A stretch of 9,086 nucleotides of DNA, from the NCBI GenBank assembly GCA_017404585.1, contig JAFRCB010000269.1, positions 1 to 9,086 of the forward strand, given 5' to 3'. Position 1 is the first letter of the stretch. Each line of letters begins with the position of its first letter. This document shows positions 1 through 6,493 of this stretch, in pieces. The position numbers and the translations under genes were made by a program. Source of the stretch: Lachnospiraceae bacterium (GTDB taxonomy: Bacteria > Bacillota > Clostridia > Lachnospirales > Lachnospiraceae). The notes beneath the pieces were generated by a model that saw only the letters and a program-made list of their open reading frames with translations, did not search any database and was not told the DNA's origin.

Positions 1-7
1 AAAAATA

Positions 8-39
8 GGGTAGAGGGAGGCTAATGCCTCGCCCCTCCC
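8..39 (-). ncRNA. Group II intron domain VI with bulged branch-point A
   Basis: Read on the minus strand, GGGAGGGG at one end pairs with CCTCT-A-CCC at the other, around an inner GAGGC-ATTA-GCCTC hairpin. The pairing leaves one unpaired A (position 11), seven bases from the inferred 3' splice site, which is the expected place of the lariat branch point. Confidence 0.85.
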
Positions 40-42
40 GTT

Positions 43-73
43 GCACCGTACGTACCGGTCGGGTATACGGCGC
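43..73 (-). ncRNA. Group II intron domain V
   Basis: The minus strand shows the catalytic hairpin. The lower stem GCGCCGTA pairs with TACGGTGC (eight pairs, one G-U), an asymmetric bulge includes CG, and the upper stem is TACC/GGTA. The sequence resembles domain V of the Oceanobacillus class IIC intron. By the simplest pairing the apical loop is CGACC, five bases, one longer than the usual tetraloop. Confidence 0.88.
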
Positions 74-94
74 TACATCAACTATAAATCAATA

Positions 95-1426
95 TCAAGT
101 AGTACCAAGGTAGTAGGCAAGTGGATTAACAAGACCGGGATAAACCGTTCTGCTGTTTCTTCCTTTGCCTATTATCAGCTTCATGCCCAGCACTTTGGGG
201 CTGAGAATAAAATTAATCACATCTCCATTGCACTGTGCGTATAGCCCTTTGCGTGAATTAGCTACTTTGTACAGGTCTCCATCCGAGAAATTGAAATGGA
301 AGACCTCGCAATACCATCGAAGGTTCTTCTGGATAGTTTTCGGTTTCTTCCATTGCTTTACCATGATGACCCGTATTCTGTGTCTGATCCATTTCCCAGT
401 CAGATCCATAAAGCCTTTCATGTTACCAATACGATAGTAGTTGATCCATCCTCGCATAATCTCATTGACCTTGTTTACGGTAACGGATAGCGGAATTGCG
501 GCGGCTTTTCTACGACAGGTGACTGTCCTGAGTTTATCCCAGAGTCTGGATTTACGGCTTGCGAGCGGCTTACATTTCCATTCGCTTCCGTTTTTCCAAA
601 AGCCAAATCCGAGGAATTCGCTTTTGCTTGGCGGAACTATATGCGTTTTGGTAGGACTGACTTTCAGGAAAAGTTTCCTTTCAATCCAACTGGTGACCGA
701 TTTCATGACTCTTTCTGCCGATTTATGGCTCCTTGCAAAAATCACAAAATCATCAGCGTATCGGACAAAGGCAAGCCCACGAGCTTCCAGTTCCTTATCG
801 AGTTTGTCGAGGTAGATGTTTGACAACACCGGCGATAACGGGCCGCCCTGGGGTACTCCTTCCTCCGTCGGACTGATTAGTCCATCATCCATCACGCCTG
901 CTTTCAGAAATGATCGTATCAGGTGCAGGATAATGGCATCATTGACGTTTTCCCTCAGTATTGAAATGAGTTTGTCATGATTCACTGTGTCGAAGTATTT
1001 TTCGATGTCAAAATCTATGATCCATGTACGCCCCTCATTCAGGTATCCCAATGCTTCTGCTATGGCTTTATGACAATCCCGGTTGGGACGGAAGCCGTAG
1101 CTGTGAGGACTGAACAGGGGATCGTACTCTTGAGTAAACACTCTTGCCACCATCTGCTGGACTACCCGATCAATGACCGTTGGTATTCCGAGCGGTCGAA
1201 GTTTGTCGCTGTTGGGTTTTGGTATATATACCCTTCGGACTGGCTGTGGTTTATACTCTTTGTTTAGGATCTGTTTTATGACTGTTGATTCATTGAGCGC
1301 AAAGTATCCCATCAGTTCTTCAACCGGCATCTTATCTATCCCCGGCGCACCTTTGTTCTTCCTGACTTCATCTATTGCCGCTCGTATGTTCTCCGGCATA
1401 AGAATCTTATCCAATAAATCATCCAC
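95..1426 (-). CDS. ltrA: Group II intron-encoded reverse transcriptase/maturase (class C, no endonuclease domain)
   Basis: Splices the intron RNA and copies it into DNA during retrohoming. The open frame runs to a GTG at 1513 (472 residues); numbering here uses that frame. Visible motifs: KNKGAPGID (53-60), RPLGIPT (106-112), SYGFRPNRD (138-146), GVPQGGPLSP (219-228) and the catalytic YADD (252-255), followed by the thumb/maturase domain X with GWINYYRIGN (355-364) and a QWKKPKT segment (387-393). No HNH or cysteine-pair endonuclease domain follows, as expected of class C enzymes that use exposed single-stranded targets. I place the start at the GTG at 1426, which has GAGGAG nine bases upstream and gives an N-terminus (VDDLLDKIL) like other class C proteins. 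The ATG at 1447 and GTG at 1513 lack such a site, and the latter lies inside a perfect hairpin. No frameshift or stop interrupts it, so the element may be active. Confidence 0.93.
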   Translation of the reverse strand: MDDLLDKILMPENIRAAIDEVRKNKGAPGIDKMPVEELMGYFALNESTVIKQILNKEYKPQPVRRVYIPKPNSDKLRPLGIPTVIDRVVQQMVARVFTQEYDPLFSPHSYGFRPNRDCHKAIAEALGYLNEGRTWIIDFDIEKYFDTVNHDKLISILRENVNDAIILHLIRSFLKAGVMDDGLISPTEEGVPQGGPLSPVLSNIYLDKLDKELEARGLAFVRYADDFVIFARSHKSAERVMKSVTSWIERKLFLKVSPTKTHIVPPSKSEFLGFGFWKNGSEWKCKPLASRKSRLWDKLRTVTCRRKAAAIPLSVTVNKVNEIMRGWINYYRIGNMKGFMDLTGKWIRHRIRVIMVKQWKKPKTIQKNLRWYCEVFHFNFSDGDLYKVANSRKGLYAQCNGDVINFILSPKVLGMKLIIGKGRNSRTVYPGLVNPLAYYLGTT

Positions 1427-1987
1427 TTGTTGCTTCTCCTCTCTCATAAAGATGTCAGGAAACTTCTTCCCTATCCTGTCCCCCACGAAATACGTTTGCG
1501 CTTGTTGGAACACTACCGGGTGTAGTGCAGAATATCCTGACCTTATTTAAGTGATACGCAATATAGTTAACATTAGACCCTTCGGGAGTTGGTGAAATCT
1601 CCCTCTATGCTGTATTATGGTCTCAGCTGACTTCCAGACATTAGCTTTATATCGCCACGTGCGTAAGATTTCGCTGCAGCATCAGCGCTGATCCTCCCTC
1701 CTTTCCTCTGGCACGCTGTCTGGATCTCCCGGGGTAAGACACAATTCTTTCGTCACACAGCCTCCTGATTTACCGTCTTGGCTTTACGTCTACCACGGAC
1801 TTCAGGTTGATATGCATCCTTGTCCACCATTTGGCCTCATATCAGGTTTCTGTTCGTAGGCTCATGACTTTGCTACGCGCTTCCTTCACCCCATCGTCTC
1901 CGATTTCGGCTTGCGTTTAACTACATGAGCGGTAGATTGCCCATGACCGGACTTTCACCGGCAAGAATTGTGCCATGCCCGGCACAC
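1427..1987 (-). ncRNA. Group II intron domains I to IV (5' catalytic RNA part)
   Basis: This 560-base stretch without a gene is the 5' structured part of the ribozyme: 5' splice site and domain I from 1987 leftward, through domains II and III to the start of domain IV. The GTGTGCC 5' end and the TGAAGGAAGCG segment near 1874-1884 are class IIC hallmarks. A GCATATC segment around 1808-1814 occupies a place comparable to the exon-binding site 1 loop and could pair with three of the last four 5' exon bases (TTAT). That pairing is inferred by analogy and the full fold was not computed. Confidence 0.8.
1436..1440 (-). promoter_or_regulatory. Ribosome binding site deciding the maturase start
   Basis: On the minus strand the sequence GAGGAG, nine bases before the GTG at 1426, is the only strong Shine-Dalgarno match near any candidate start of the intron protein. 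It favours the 444-residue form over the longer 472-residue frame. No experimental support. Confidence 0.55.
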
Positions 1988-2017
1988 ATAAAAATGACAC
2001 AGCGTCAGCTGTGTCAT
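1988..2017 (-). terminator. Rho-independent-type terminator of the CoA-transferase operon, and intron insertion site
   Basis: On the minus strand ATGACACAG and CTGTGTCAT form a nine-base-pair stem around a six-base loop (CTGACG), followed by TTTTTAT, after which the intron begins. The stem is AT-rich for a terminator, but hairpin plus T-run directly behind an operon fits one, and it is the kind of target class C introns prefer. Before insertion the T-run would have continued into the four T residues now at 1-4. The stem consists of two inverted copies of the TGACACA box seen elsewhere in the window, so it may also, or instead, be a protein-binding site. Confidence 0.72.
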
Positions 2018-2058
2018 CTTCTGTGTCAACTTATGTGTCACACTCCGTCCCAGTGTCA
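1995..2058. repeat. Cluster of TGACAC boxes behind the CoA-transferase gene
   Basis: Three exact TGTGTCA copies (plus strand 2010, 2022, 2034) form a 12-base tandem repeat with units at 2009-2020, 2021-2032 and 2033-2044. An inverted copy TGACACA lies at 1995-2001, and a partial copy AGTGTCA at 2052-2058 includes the stop codon of the CoA-transferase gene. The same heptamer occurs upstream of both sigma-54 promoters or leaders in this window. It may be an enhancer for a gene beyond the left edge; its function is inferred. Confidence 0.75.
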
Positions 2059-3225
2059 AAGCGGGAGTGCTTCCAATATTTCCTTTGTCTGGGCTCCCGG
2101 CAGACTGATCTTTTCCGACTGCATATGTCCGCCGTCGATCAGGATCGGATTGGCCGGAGCTATGTACTTGCTTCCGTCACCGGAAATGACTTCCATGAAC
2201 ATGTGTCTCGCCCGTGTCTGGACATGTTCCGTGACCCCGGGGAAATCATGGATGCATCCGTAGATGCAGCTCCTGCTCTGCAGGATCTCCATGAGCTCCT
2301 TTCTGTCGTACTGCATAAAAGCTTCCGTGACCGTCTCTCCGAGAAGCTTATAGTTTTCAAGTCTTCGGCTGACATTGAAGAATTCCGGTCTGTCGACCCA
2401 CTCCGGATGACCGATGGCCTCGGAGAAAGCTTTCCACTGGGCTTCCGTGGCCACGGAGATCATAATCTCCCCGTCCCTGCACGGGAAGTTTCCGACCGGT
2501 GCGGAGAGTGCGTAGTGGTTACCTTTCGGTACCGGCACTTTGCCGCTCTTTAAATAGAGACTGAACTGATTTTCAAGGCCGAAAACAATCGAATCCATCA
2601 TGGAGACATCCGCATGTCTTCCTTTAATATTGTCTCCGACAGCCCTGCGTCTTTCCTTCTCGGCAAGTTCCATCAGCGCGGCTGCGCAGGTGATAAGACC
2701 TCCGAGGAAATTCGCCATATCTCCGCCGCTCCTCACCGGATCACCGTCCTCCGGTCCCGTCGTCGAGACAAAACCGGATTCCGCCTGCACACAGGCTTCG
2801 CTCCACGGTCTCTCCGCGTACGGACCTGTCGTGCCGTACGCACTCACCGTGACCGAAGCAAGTTCCGGATAGAGACGTGATAATGTATCCTCATCCAGCC
2901 CGGCTTCTCTGAGAAGCTGCGGGGCAGTCCCGATGAGCAGGACATCCGCAGTCCCAAGGAGCTTTTGGAACAAAGCTTTCTGGTCTTCATCGAAGATGTC
3001 CAGAAAGACACGCTTTTTCCCTCTGTCGCAGAGTCTTTCGGCAGGAATATCCACACCGAATGTGATGCTGTCCTCATGGCAGGCGGCACTCAGGTCTCCG
3101 CACTCACCCGGCGGATCGATCAGGATCACCTCCGCGCCGAAATCCGAGAGCAGAAGGCCTGCAACCCCGGCGGCTTCAGATCGCCCGATCTCAATCACCC
3201 GGATGCCGTCAAGCGGCCGCATCAT
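2056..3225 (-). CDS. Family III CoA-transferase (CaiB/BaiF type)
   Basis: A 389-residue protein of normal length for family III CoA-transferases, which move CoA between carboxylic acids through an aspartyl-CoA thioester. Visible features: the N-terminal PLDGIRVIEIGR strand typical of the family, LLSDFGAEVILIDPP (26-39), a VSAYGTTGPYAERP segment (127-140), and PVRSGGDMANFLGG (163-176), whose Asp169 sits where the formyl-CoA transferase nucleophile is found. ADVSMMDS (205-212) and FPCRDGEIMIS (247-257) are further family landmarks. The ATG overlaps the TGA of the upstream hydrolase gene (ATGA), with no strong ribosome site of its own, so translation is probably coupled. It is cytoplasmic. The acid substrate cannot be read from the sequence; with the hydratase-like gene nearby, activation of an unsaturated or hydroxylated acid is plausible. 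Transcription would start at the sigma-54 promoter at 4237-4252. Confidence 0.93.
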   Translation of the reverse strand: MMRPLDGIRVIEIGRSEAAGVAGLLLSDFGAEVILIDPPGECGDLSAACHEDSITFGVDIPAERLCDRGKKRVFLDIFDEDQKALFQKLLGTADVLLIGTAPQLLREAGLDEDTLSRLYPELASVTVSAYGTTGPYAERPWSEACVQAESGFVSTTGPEDGDPVRSGGDMANFLGGLITCAAALMELAEKERRRAVGDNIKGRHADVSMMDSIVFGLENQFSLYLKSGKVPVPKGNHYALSAPVGNFPCRDGEIMISVATEAQWKAFSEAIGHPEWVDRPEFFNVSRRLENYKLLGETVTEAFMQYDRKELMEILQSRSCIYGCIHDFPGVTEHVQTRARHMFMEVISGDGSKYIAPANPILIDGGHMQSEKISLPGAQTKEILEALPL

Positions 3226-4115
3226 AATTCAATATCCAGCAGCTTGGCCGGATTCTTCTTGCACATGAATTCGACTTCCTCGGGTGTGCATCCGAACTGG
3301 ATCATCTGTGCAATAAAGAGCCTCATGCCTGTCGCGGGATCTGTATCCCAGACCTGAGCGAGGTCCGTTCCCATGAGGTTCCGCTCTGCCCCGATCATCT
3401 TGACGCAGTCCACATAATCGCTCGGGTCGAGGTTGCCAAGTCTCGGCATTGTCGTTCCATAGACATGCTCGATATAAACACCCTTGCCAGCGAGCTCTCT
3501 GATCTGGTCAAGTGTGAAGCGGCTGAGTTCCGCCAGCGGATGAGTAGCAACCATCTTATCGATGCCGAGCTCGATTGCAGCATCGAACATCTTTGTGCTC
3601 TCCTCGTAGGACATGTGGCCGGAGCAGACGACCATGTTGTACTCTTTAATCACCTTGAGGATGCTGTAGACTTCTTCCTTCAGGCTTCCGTCCTCCTTGA
3701 GGATCCGGATGCCCGCGCCGGGATGTCCGAGGTATGCCTGGCACCACTCCGCGTCCATAGCCGGGAACCAGACGACCTTGCATCCAATCTTTGCCATTGC
3801 TTCGATCGTCTTCGCTGCATAGGTCAGACCTCCGGTCGTTGTGTATCCGATCACAACACTGCCGAAAACATGGACGTCCTTCGTGATATTCTTCTCAATA
3901 AGGTATGCGTCCGACGCCGTATTATAGGTAAAGCTCTTTAAAACAACACCCTTCATTCCGGCCTTCTCCGCGTACTGAGCTACCTTGATACTGTCAATCG
4001 GGCGCTCGGCGTTCGGGTCCGGACCCGGATGGATGTGCATATCGATACTGTCCTTCCACAGATCATCTATCACTTTTACGGGGATGCGTCCCATAGGTTT
4101 ATTTCTTACCGGCAT
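3222..4115 (-). CDS. DUF6282-like metal-dependent hydrolase of the amidohydrolase superfamily
   Basis: A 297-residue protein resembling the DUF6282 family, which I recognise by overall sequence and not by any known activity. The amidohydrolase metal-site set is present in order: DMHIHPGP with His27 and His29, a candidate bridging Lys60 (VVLKSF), His167 (CSGHMS), His192 (ATHPLA), and Asp251 (MGTDLAQVWDTDP). This pattern predicts one or two divalent metals in a TIM barrel and hydrolysis of an amide, ester or lactone bond, or possibly a decarboxylase-type reaction as in related families. There is no signal peptide. It is the first gene of the operon, with AGGAGG (around 4123-4128) seven bases before the ATG and a leader of about 110 bases from the sigma-54 promoter. 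It overlaps the CoA-transferase start by four bases, so the two proteins probably act on the same compound. Substrate unknown. Confidence 0.88.
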   Translation of the reverse strand: MPVRNKPMGRIPVKVIDDLWKDSIDMHIHPGPDPNAERPIDSIKVAQYAEKAGMKGVVLKSFTYNTASDAYLIEKNITKDVHVFGSVVIGYTTTGGLTYAAKTIEAMAKIGCKVVWFPAMDAEWCQAYLGHPGAGIRILKEDGSLKEEVYSILKVIKEYNMVVCSGHMSYEESTKMFDAAIELGIDKMVATHPLAELSRFTLDQIRELAGKGVYIEHVYGTTMPRLGNLDPSDYVDCVKMIGAERNLMGTDLAQVWDTDPATGMRLFIAQMIQFGCTPEEVEFMCKKNPAKLLDIEL

Positions 4116-4236
4116 TTTATTTCCTCCTTACTTAAGCTTCTCACTGTCAGTTCATTACAGTCTCATCGATAACTTCCGGTCTCGCTCGCTGCTTATCTAG
4201 AAAGCGGTCCGGATATTCCTGTTGTTAATATTATAT

Positions 4237-4252
4237 AGCAATTATCGTGCCA
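4237..4252 (-). promoter_or_regulatory. Sigma-54 (-24/-12) promoter of the hydrolase/CoA-transferase operon
   Basis: Minus strand TGGCACGATAATTGCT matches the sigma-54 consensus TGGCACRNNNNTTGCW at every defined position, with GG at -25/-24 and GC at -13/-12. The predicted start is near 4226, about 110 bases before the ATG of the hydrolase gene. TGACACA boxes centred near -66, -119 and -140 are placed as activator sites usually are. Confidence 0.92.
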
Positions 4253-4287
4253 ATGCATGTATACAGCACACTGGCATTTGCCCAACT

Positions 4288-4316
4288 TTGACACATCTGA
4301 TTTACTGTGATATGAT
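4288..4316 (+). promoter_or_regulatory. Sigma-70-type promoter of the sigma-54 activator gene
   Basis: TTGACA (4288-4293, exact), a 17-base spacer, then TATGAT (4311-4316, five of six) preceded by TG as an extended -10. The predicted start is near 4323, about 64 bases before the ATG. The -35 element coincides with a TGACACA box. Confidence 0.8.
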
Positions 4317-4373
4317 ATTCATTGATAAAGCCGATAGAAAATGACACACTTTTCCATCAAAATGACACACTTT
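4289..4373. promoter_or_regulatory. Three TGACACA boxes, candidate upstream activator sites
   Basis: TGACACA occurs at 4289-4295, 4342-4348 and 4363-4369. The last two lie in a perfect 15-base direct repeat, AAAATGACACACTTT, at 4338-4352 and 4359-4373. Start-to-start distances are 53 and 21 bases, about five and two helical turns, so all would face the same side of the DNA. The first overlaps the -35 hexamer of the activator promoter and the other two lie just downstream of its predicted start. Likely role: enhancer for the leftward sigma-54 promoter and operator for autoregulation of the activator. The binding protein is inferred. Confidence 0.8.
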
Positions 4374-4376
4374 ATT

Positions 4377-4380
4377 GAGG
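4377..4380 (+). promoter_or_regulatory. Ribosome binding site deciding the activator start
   Basis: GAGG lies six bases before the ATG at 4387. It makes that ATG the start, not the in-frame TTG at 4375, whose codon would itself overlap the ribosome site. Confidence 0.7.
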
Positions 4381-4386
4381 TTTCTT

Positions 4387-6444
4387 ATGGCTGCCAACAC
4401 ATTCAACTCTGAATCTATCGATTATTTTCCGTTCGAAAAGCTGGAGGAGACACGCTGGTCTCTCTCCCGCCTCTATACATTCATCAAGCGCTACGTGCGC
4501 AAGACAATCTCTCTCGATGAATCCGGAACGCCCTATGTTCTCGGATTGTTTTCCAACGACGGTGTTCTGCTGGATCTCTACGCCAAGGACAAGCTGACAC
4601 TTGAGTGGTTCGCGGCGGGCGGTGTTCGGGCCGGCGGCGACTGGAGCAATATCGGCTACAACGCCGTCATTGAAGGGCTGAATAAAAACACCTCCCTCTC
4701 CTCTGTCGGAGATGAGCACGAAAATGACATTTTGAGACAGCTTGCGGTCTACTTTGCGCCGATCCACATGCTGAGTCCATACGAGCCCTATGAACCTATG
4801 GAACAGTGCGGCGTCGCCATCATCACACCTATGAGATACGCCTGGCCGGAATATCTGACCATGATTCGCGGGATCGCTCACGATATGATGATCACTCTGC
4901 AGTTCAATAATATAGCAACAATGTACTACGAGCGCAGCGGCCGCGGCGTCCTCTCCATCGACAACATGATGAGTCCGGACGGGACATGTCTTGCGACTTA
5001 CTACAACGACGAGCTCTTCAGGGTTCTTGAGACCGAGCCCGTCTCCATGTACTATCTGCCCGTGGAAGCACTGATCGATCCTCTTCCTTCCAACCAGGAG
5101 CTGTGGGAAATCGTGCATCAGCACAAGACCATCAGCAACTACCCGATGAAAGTCACTGTTCACGGGAAGGAGACCGAAGTCATCGCGTCCACAGACGCTT
5201 TCAACCAGCCGGGTGTGAACGCGCACGGTGTAACATTTTACTTCACGACACAGCAGAAGATCACGGCAGCTCTGTCCGATAAAGTTGCAAATGGCGCAAT
5301 CAAGACCTTCGACGACATCATCGGCCATAATAAAAAGCTGCGCGACATCATTCACCGGGCAAAGAAAATGGCAAATACCGACAGCAACATTATGCTGCTG
5401 GGTGAAAGCGGGACCGGAAAAGATATATTTGCCCAGGCTATACACAATGCAAGTCCCCGCAAGAACAAGCCTTTCGTCGCGCTGAACTGCGGCGCTCTGC
5501 CCAGAGACCTTATTGAGAGCGAGCTTTTCGGCTACGAGAGCGGTGCTTTCTCCGGTGCGAGAAAGAACGGCAATATAGGCAAGTTCGAGCTGGCCAACGG
5601 CGGGACCATCTTCCTCGATGAGATCGGAGAAATGCCCCTTGACCTGCAGGTCCGTCTCCTTCGAGTTACTGAACAGAAACAGTTCATGCGCCTCGGCGGC
5701 ACCAAACTGATCAAGGCGGACGTGCGCATTATTGCCGCCACCAATGCCAATATAGAGGAGATGATCAACCAAAGGCAGTTCCGGGCGGATCTCTTCTACC
5801 GACTTTCCACCATGAAGCTGAACCTGCCTGCTCTCCGGGATCGAAAAGACGACATCATTCCCCTAGCGGAACACTTTATTCGTCAGATCTCGAGAAGGAT
5901 CGACAAGCCGAACATTATGCGCTTTAATAAAGAGGCTGCTGACCTCATGGTAAAACTCGACTGGACGGGCAATATCCGTGAGATGCAGAACCTGATCGAA
6001 TGCATCGTGCAGATCTACCCGGGCGACATTATCCTGCCGGAGTACATCCTGGACAACGTCTCCTATAACACAAGGAAGACACTGGAAAAAGAGGAACAGA
6101 CACAGGCAGCGCCTGAAGAATTCAGCGGATATGCAGCCGGTGCCAAAACAAATGGCAGAGGGCCTCAAAAGGCACCTTCTCCGGACGCCGCTTCCCCGGA
6201 TGCGCCTTCTTACTTCAACTCTTGGCCGAATGCCGCGCCTCCGAGACCGGCGTCTGCCAATCCTCAGGGTGAAAATTCAGCCTCCGACAAGGCACGCCCT
6301 GTGAGGCATCACCGCAAGATCACTGAGGAGATGCTTCTTGCGGCGCTGCGCTCCTGCGGCAACAACCGGTCTGCGGCAGCGGAATATCTGGGAATTTCCC
6401 GAAGGACTATGTACCGCAAAATGGAAGAATTCGGTATCGAGTAA
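4387..6444 (+). CDS. Sigma-54-dependent transcriptional activator (bEBP), GAF/PAS-like sensor, AAA+, Fis HTH
   Basis: A 685-residue enhancer-binding protein that would use ATP hydrolysis to open sigma-54 promoters. Residues 1 to about 300 form a sensory region without a response-regulator receiver domain. The first part resembles the AcoR-type GAF domain (GLFSNDGVLLDLY; GYNAVIEGLNKNT), and residues of about 190-300 look PAS-like. The AAA+ domain follows, with Walker A GESGTGKD (339-346), GAFSGA at 386-391 in place of the usual GAFTGA, Walker B GGTIFLDE (405-412), sensor I RIIAATN, the arginine-finger region FRADLFYRLS and sensor II-like TGNIREMQN. A Pro/Ala/Ser-rich linker of about 85 residues leads to a Fis-type helix-turn-helix (about 644-685, NNRSAAAEYLGISRRTMYRK). 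No receiver domain suggests direct ligand sensing, perhaps of the pathway's substrate or an acyl-CoA. It is divergent from the operon it probably activates and likely autoregulated through TGACACA boxes. Confidence 0.95.
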   Translation: MAANTFNSESIDYFPFEKLEETRWSLSRLYTFIKRYVRKTISLDESGTPYVLGLFSNDGVLLDLYAKDKLTLEWFAAGGVRAGGDWSNIGYNAVIEGLNKNTSLSSVGDEHENDILRQLAVYFAPIHMLSPYEPYEPMEQCGVAIITPMRYAWPEYLTMIRGIAHDMMITLQFNNIATMYYERSGRGVLSIDNMMSPDGTCLATYYNDELFRVLETEPVSMYYLPVEALIDPLPSNQELWEIVHQHKTISNYPMKVTVHGKETEVIASTDAFNQPGVNAHGVTFYFTTQQKITAALSDKVANGAIKTFDDIIGHNKKLRDIIHRAKKMANTDSNIMLLGESGTGKDIFAQAIHNASPRKNKPFVALNCGALPRDLIESELFGYESGAFSGARKNGNIGKFELANGGTIFLDEIGEMPLDLQVRLLRVTEQKQFMRLGGTKLIKADVRIIAATNANIEEMINQRQFRADLFYRLSTMKLNLPALRDRKDDIIPLAEHFIRQISRRIDKPNIMRFNKEAADLMVKLDWTGNIREMQNLIECIVQIYPGDIILPEYILDNVSYNTRKTLEKEEQTQAAPEEFSGYAAGAKTNGRGPQKAPSPDAASPDAPSYFNSWPNAAPPRPASANPQGENSASDKARPVRHHRKITEEMLLAALRSCGNNRSAAAEYLGISRRTMYRKMEEFGIE

Positions 6445-6493
6445 GGCATTTGTTCCTTGCAGCACTGATTCATGGACCTGGCTTTGCACCCAC

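Larger units (their letters stand above)
5..1987 (-). mobile_element. Class IIC group II intron, apparently complete
   Basis: A self-splicing retroelement of about 1.98 kb on the minus strand. The 5' end (position 1987 leftward) reads GTGTGCCGGGCATG, close to the class IIC intron of Oceanobacillus iheyensis as I recall it, and motifs such as TGAAGGAAGCG and a CCCCGGGAGATC-like stretch in domain I match the same class. A maturase ORF occupies domain IV. Near the left edge lie a domain V hairpin (43-73) and a domain VI hairpin (8-39) with a bulged branch-point A at 11. The 3' end is placed after TAT (5-7 read on the minus strand), seven nucleotides from the branch A, leaving only four exon bases in the window. 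The 5' exon ends with a hairpin plus TTTTTAT, the typical class C target, a terminator-like stem followed by T residues. The exact 3' boundary is inferred from the AY rule. Confidence 0.93.

Noticed and set aside
1173..1550. Plus-strand frames opposite the intron maturase
   Set aside because: All lie over the conserved reverse-transcriptase frame and have no ribosome sites or family features.
1995..2058. CRISPR-like array
   Set aside because: The repeat units are about 7-12 bases with no room for spacers and no cas genes; binding-site repeats fit better.
4130..4226. Riboswitch in the leader of the hydrolase operon
   Set aside because: Only weak, long-loop pairings such as TCCGG/CCGGA are visible, and no known riboswitch motif or terminator is seen.
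4272..4289. TGGCATTTGCCCAAC-like stretch on the plus strand as a second sigma-54 promoter for the activator
   Set aside because: It has the -24-like TGGCA but no GC at the -12 distance, and the nearby TTGACA-17-TATGAT promoter explains the gene better.
4372..5772. Long 466-residue minus-strand frame opposite the activator gene
   Set aside because: It is antisense to an unmistakable AAA+ activator, and its composition looks like a codon-bias shadow without recognisable domains.
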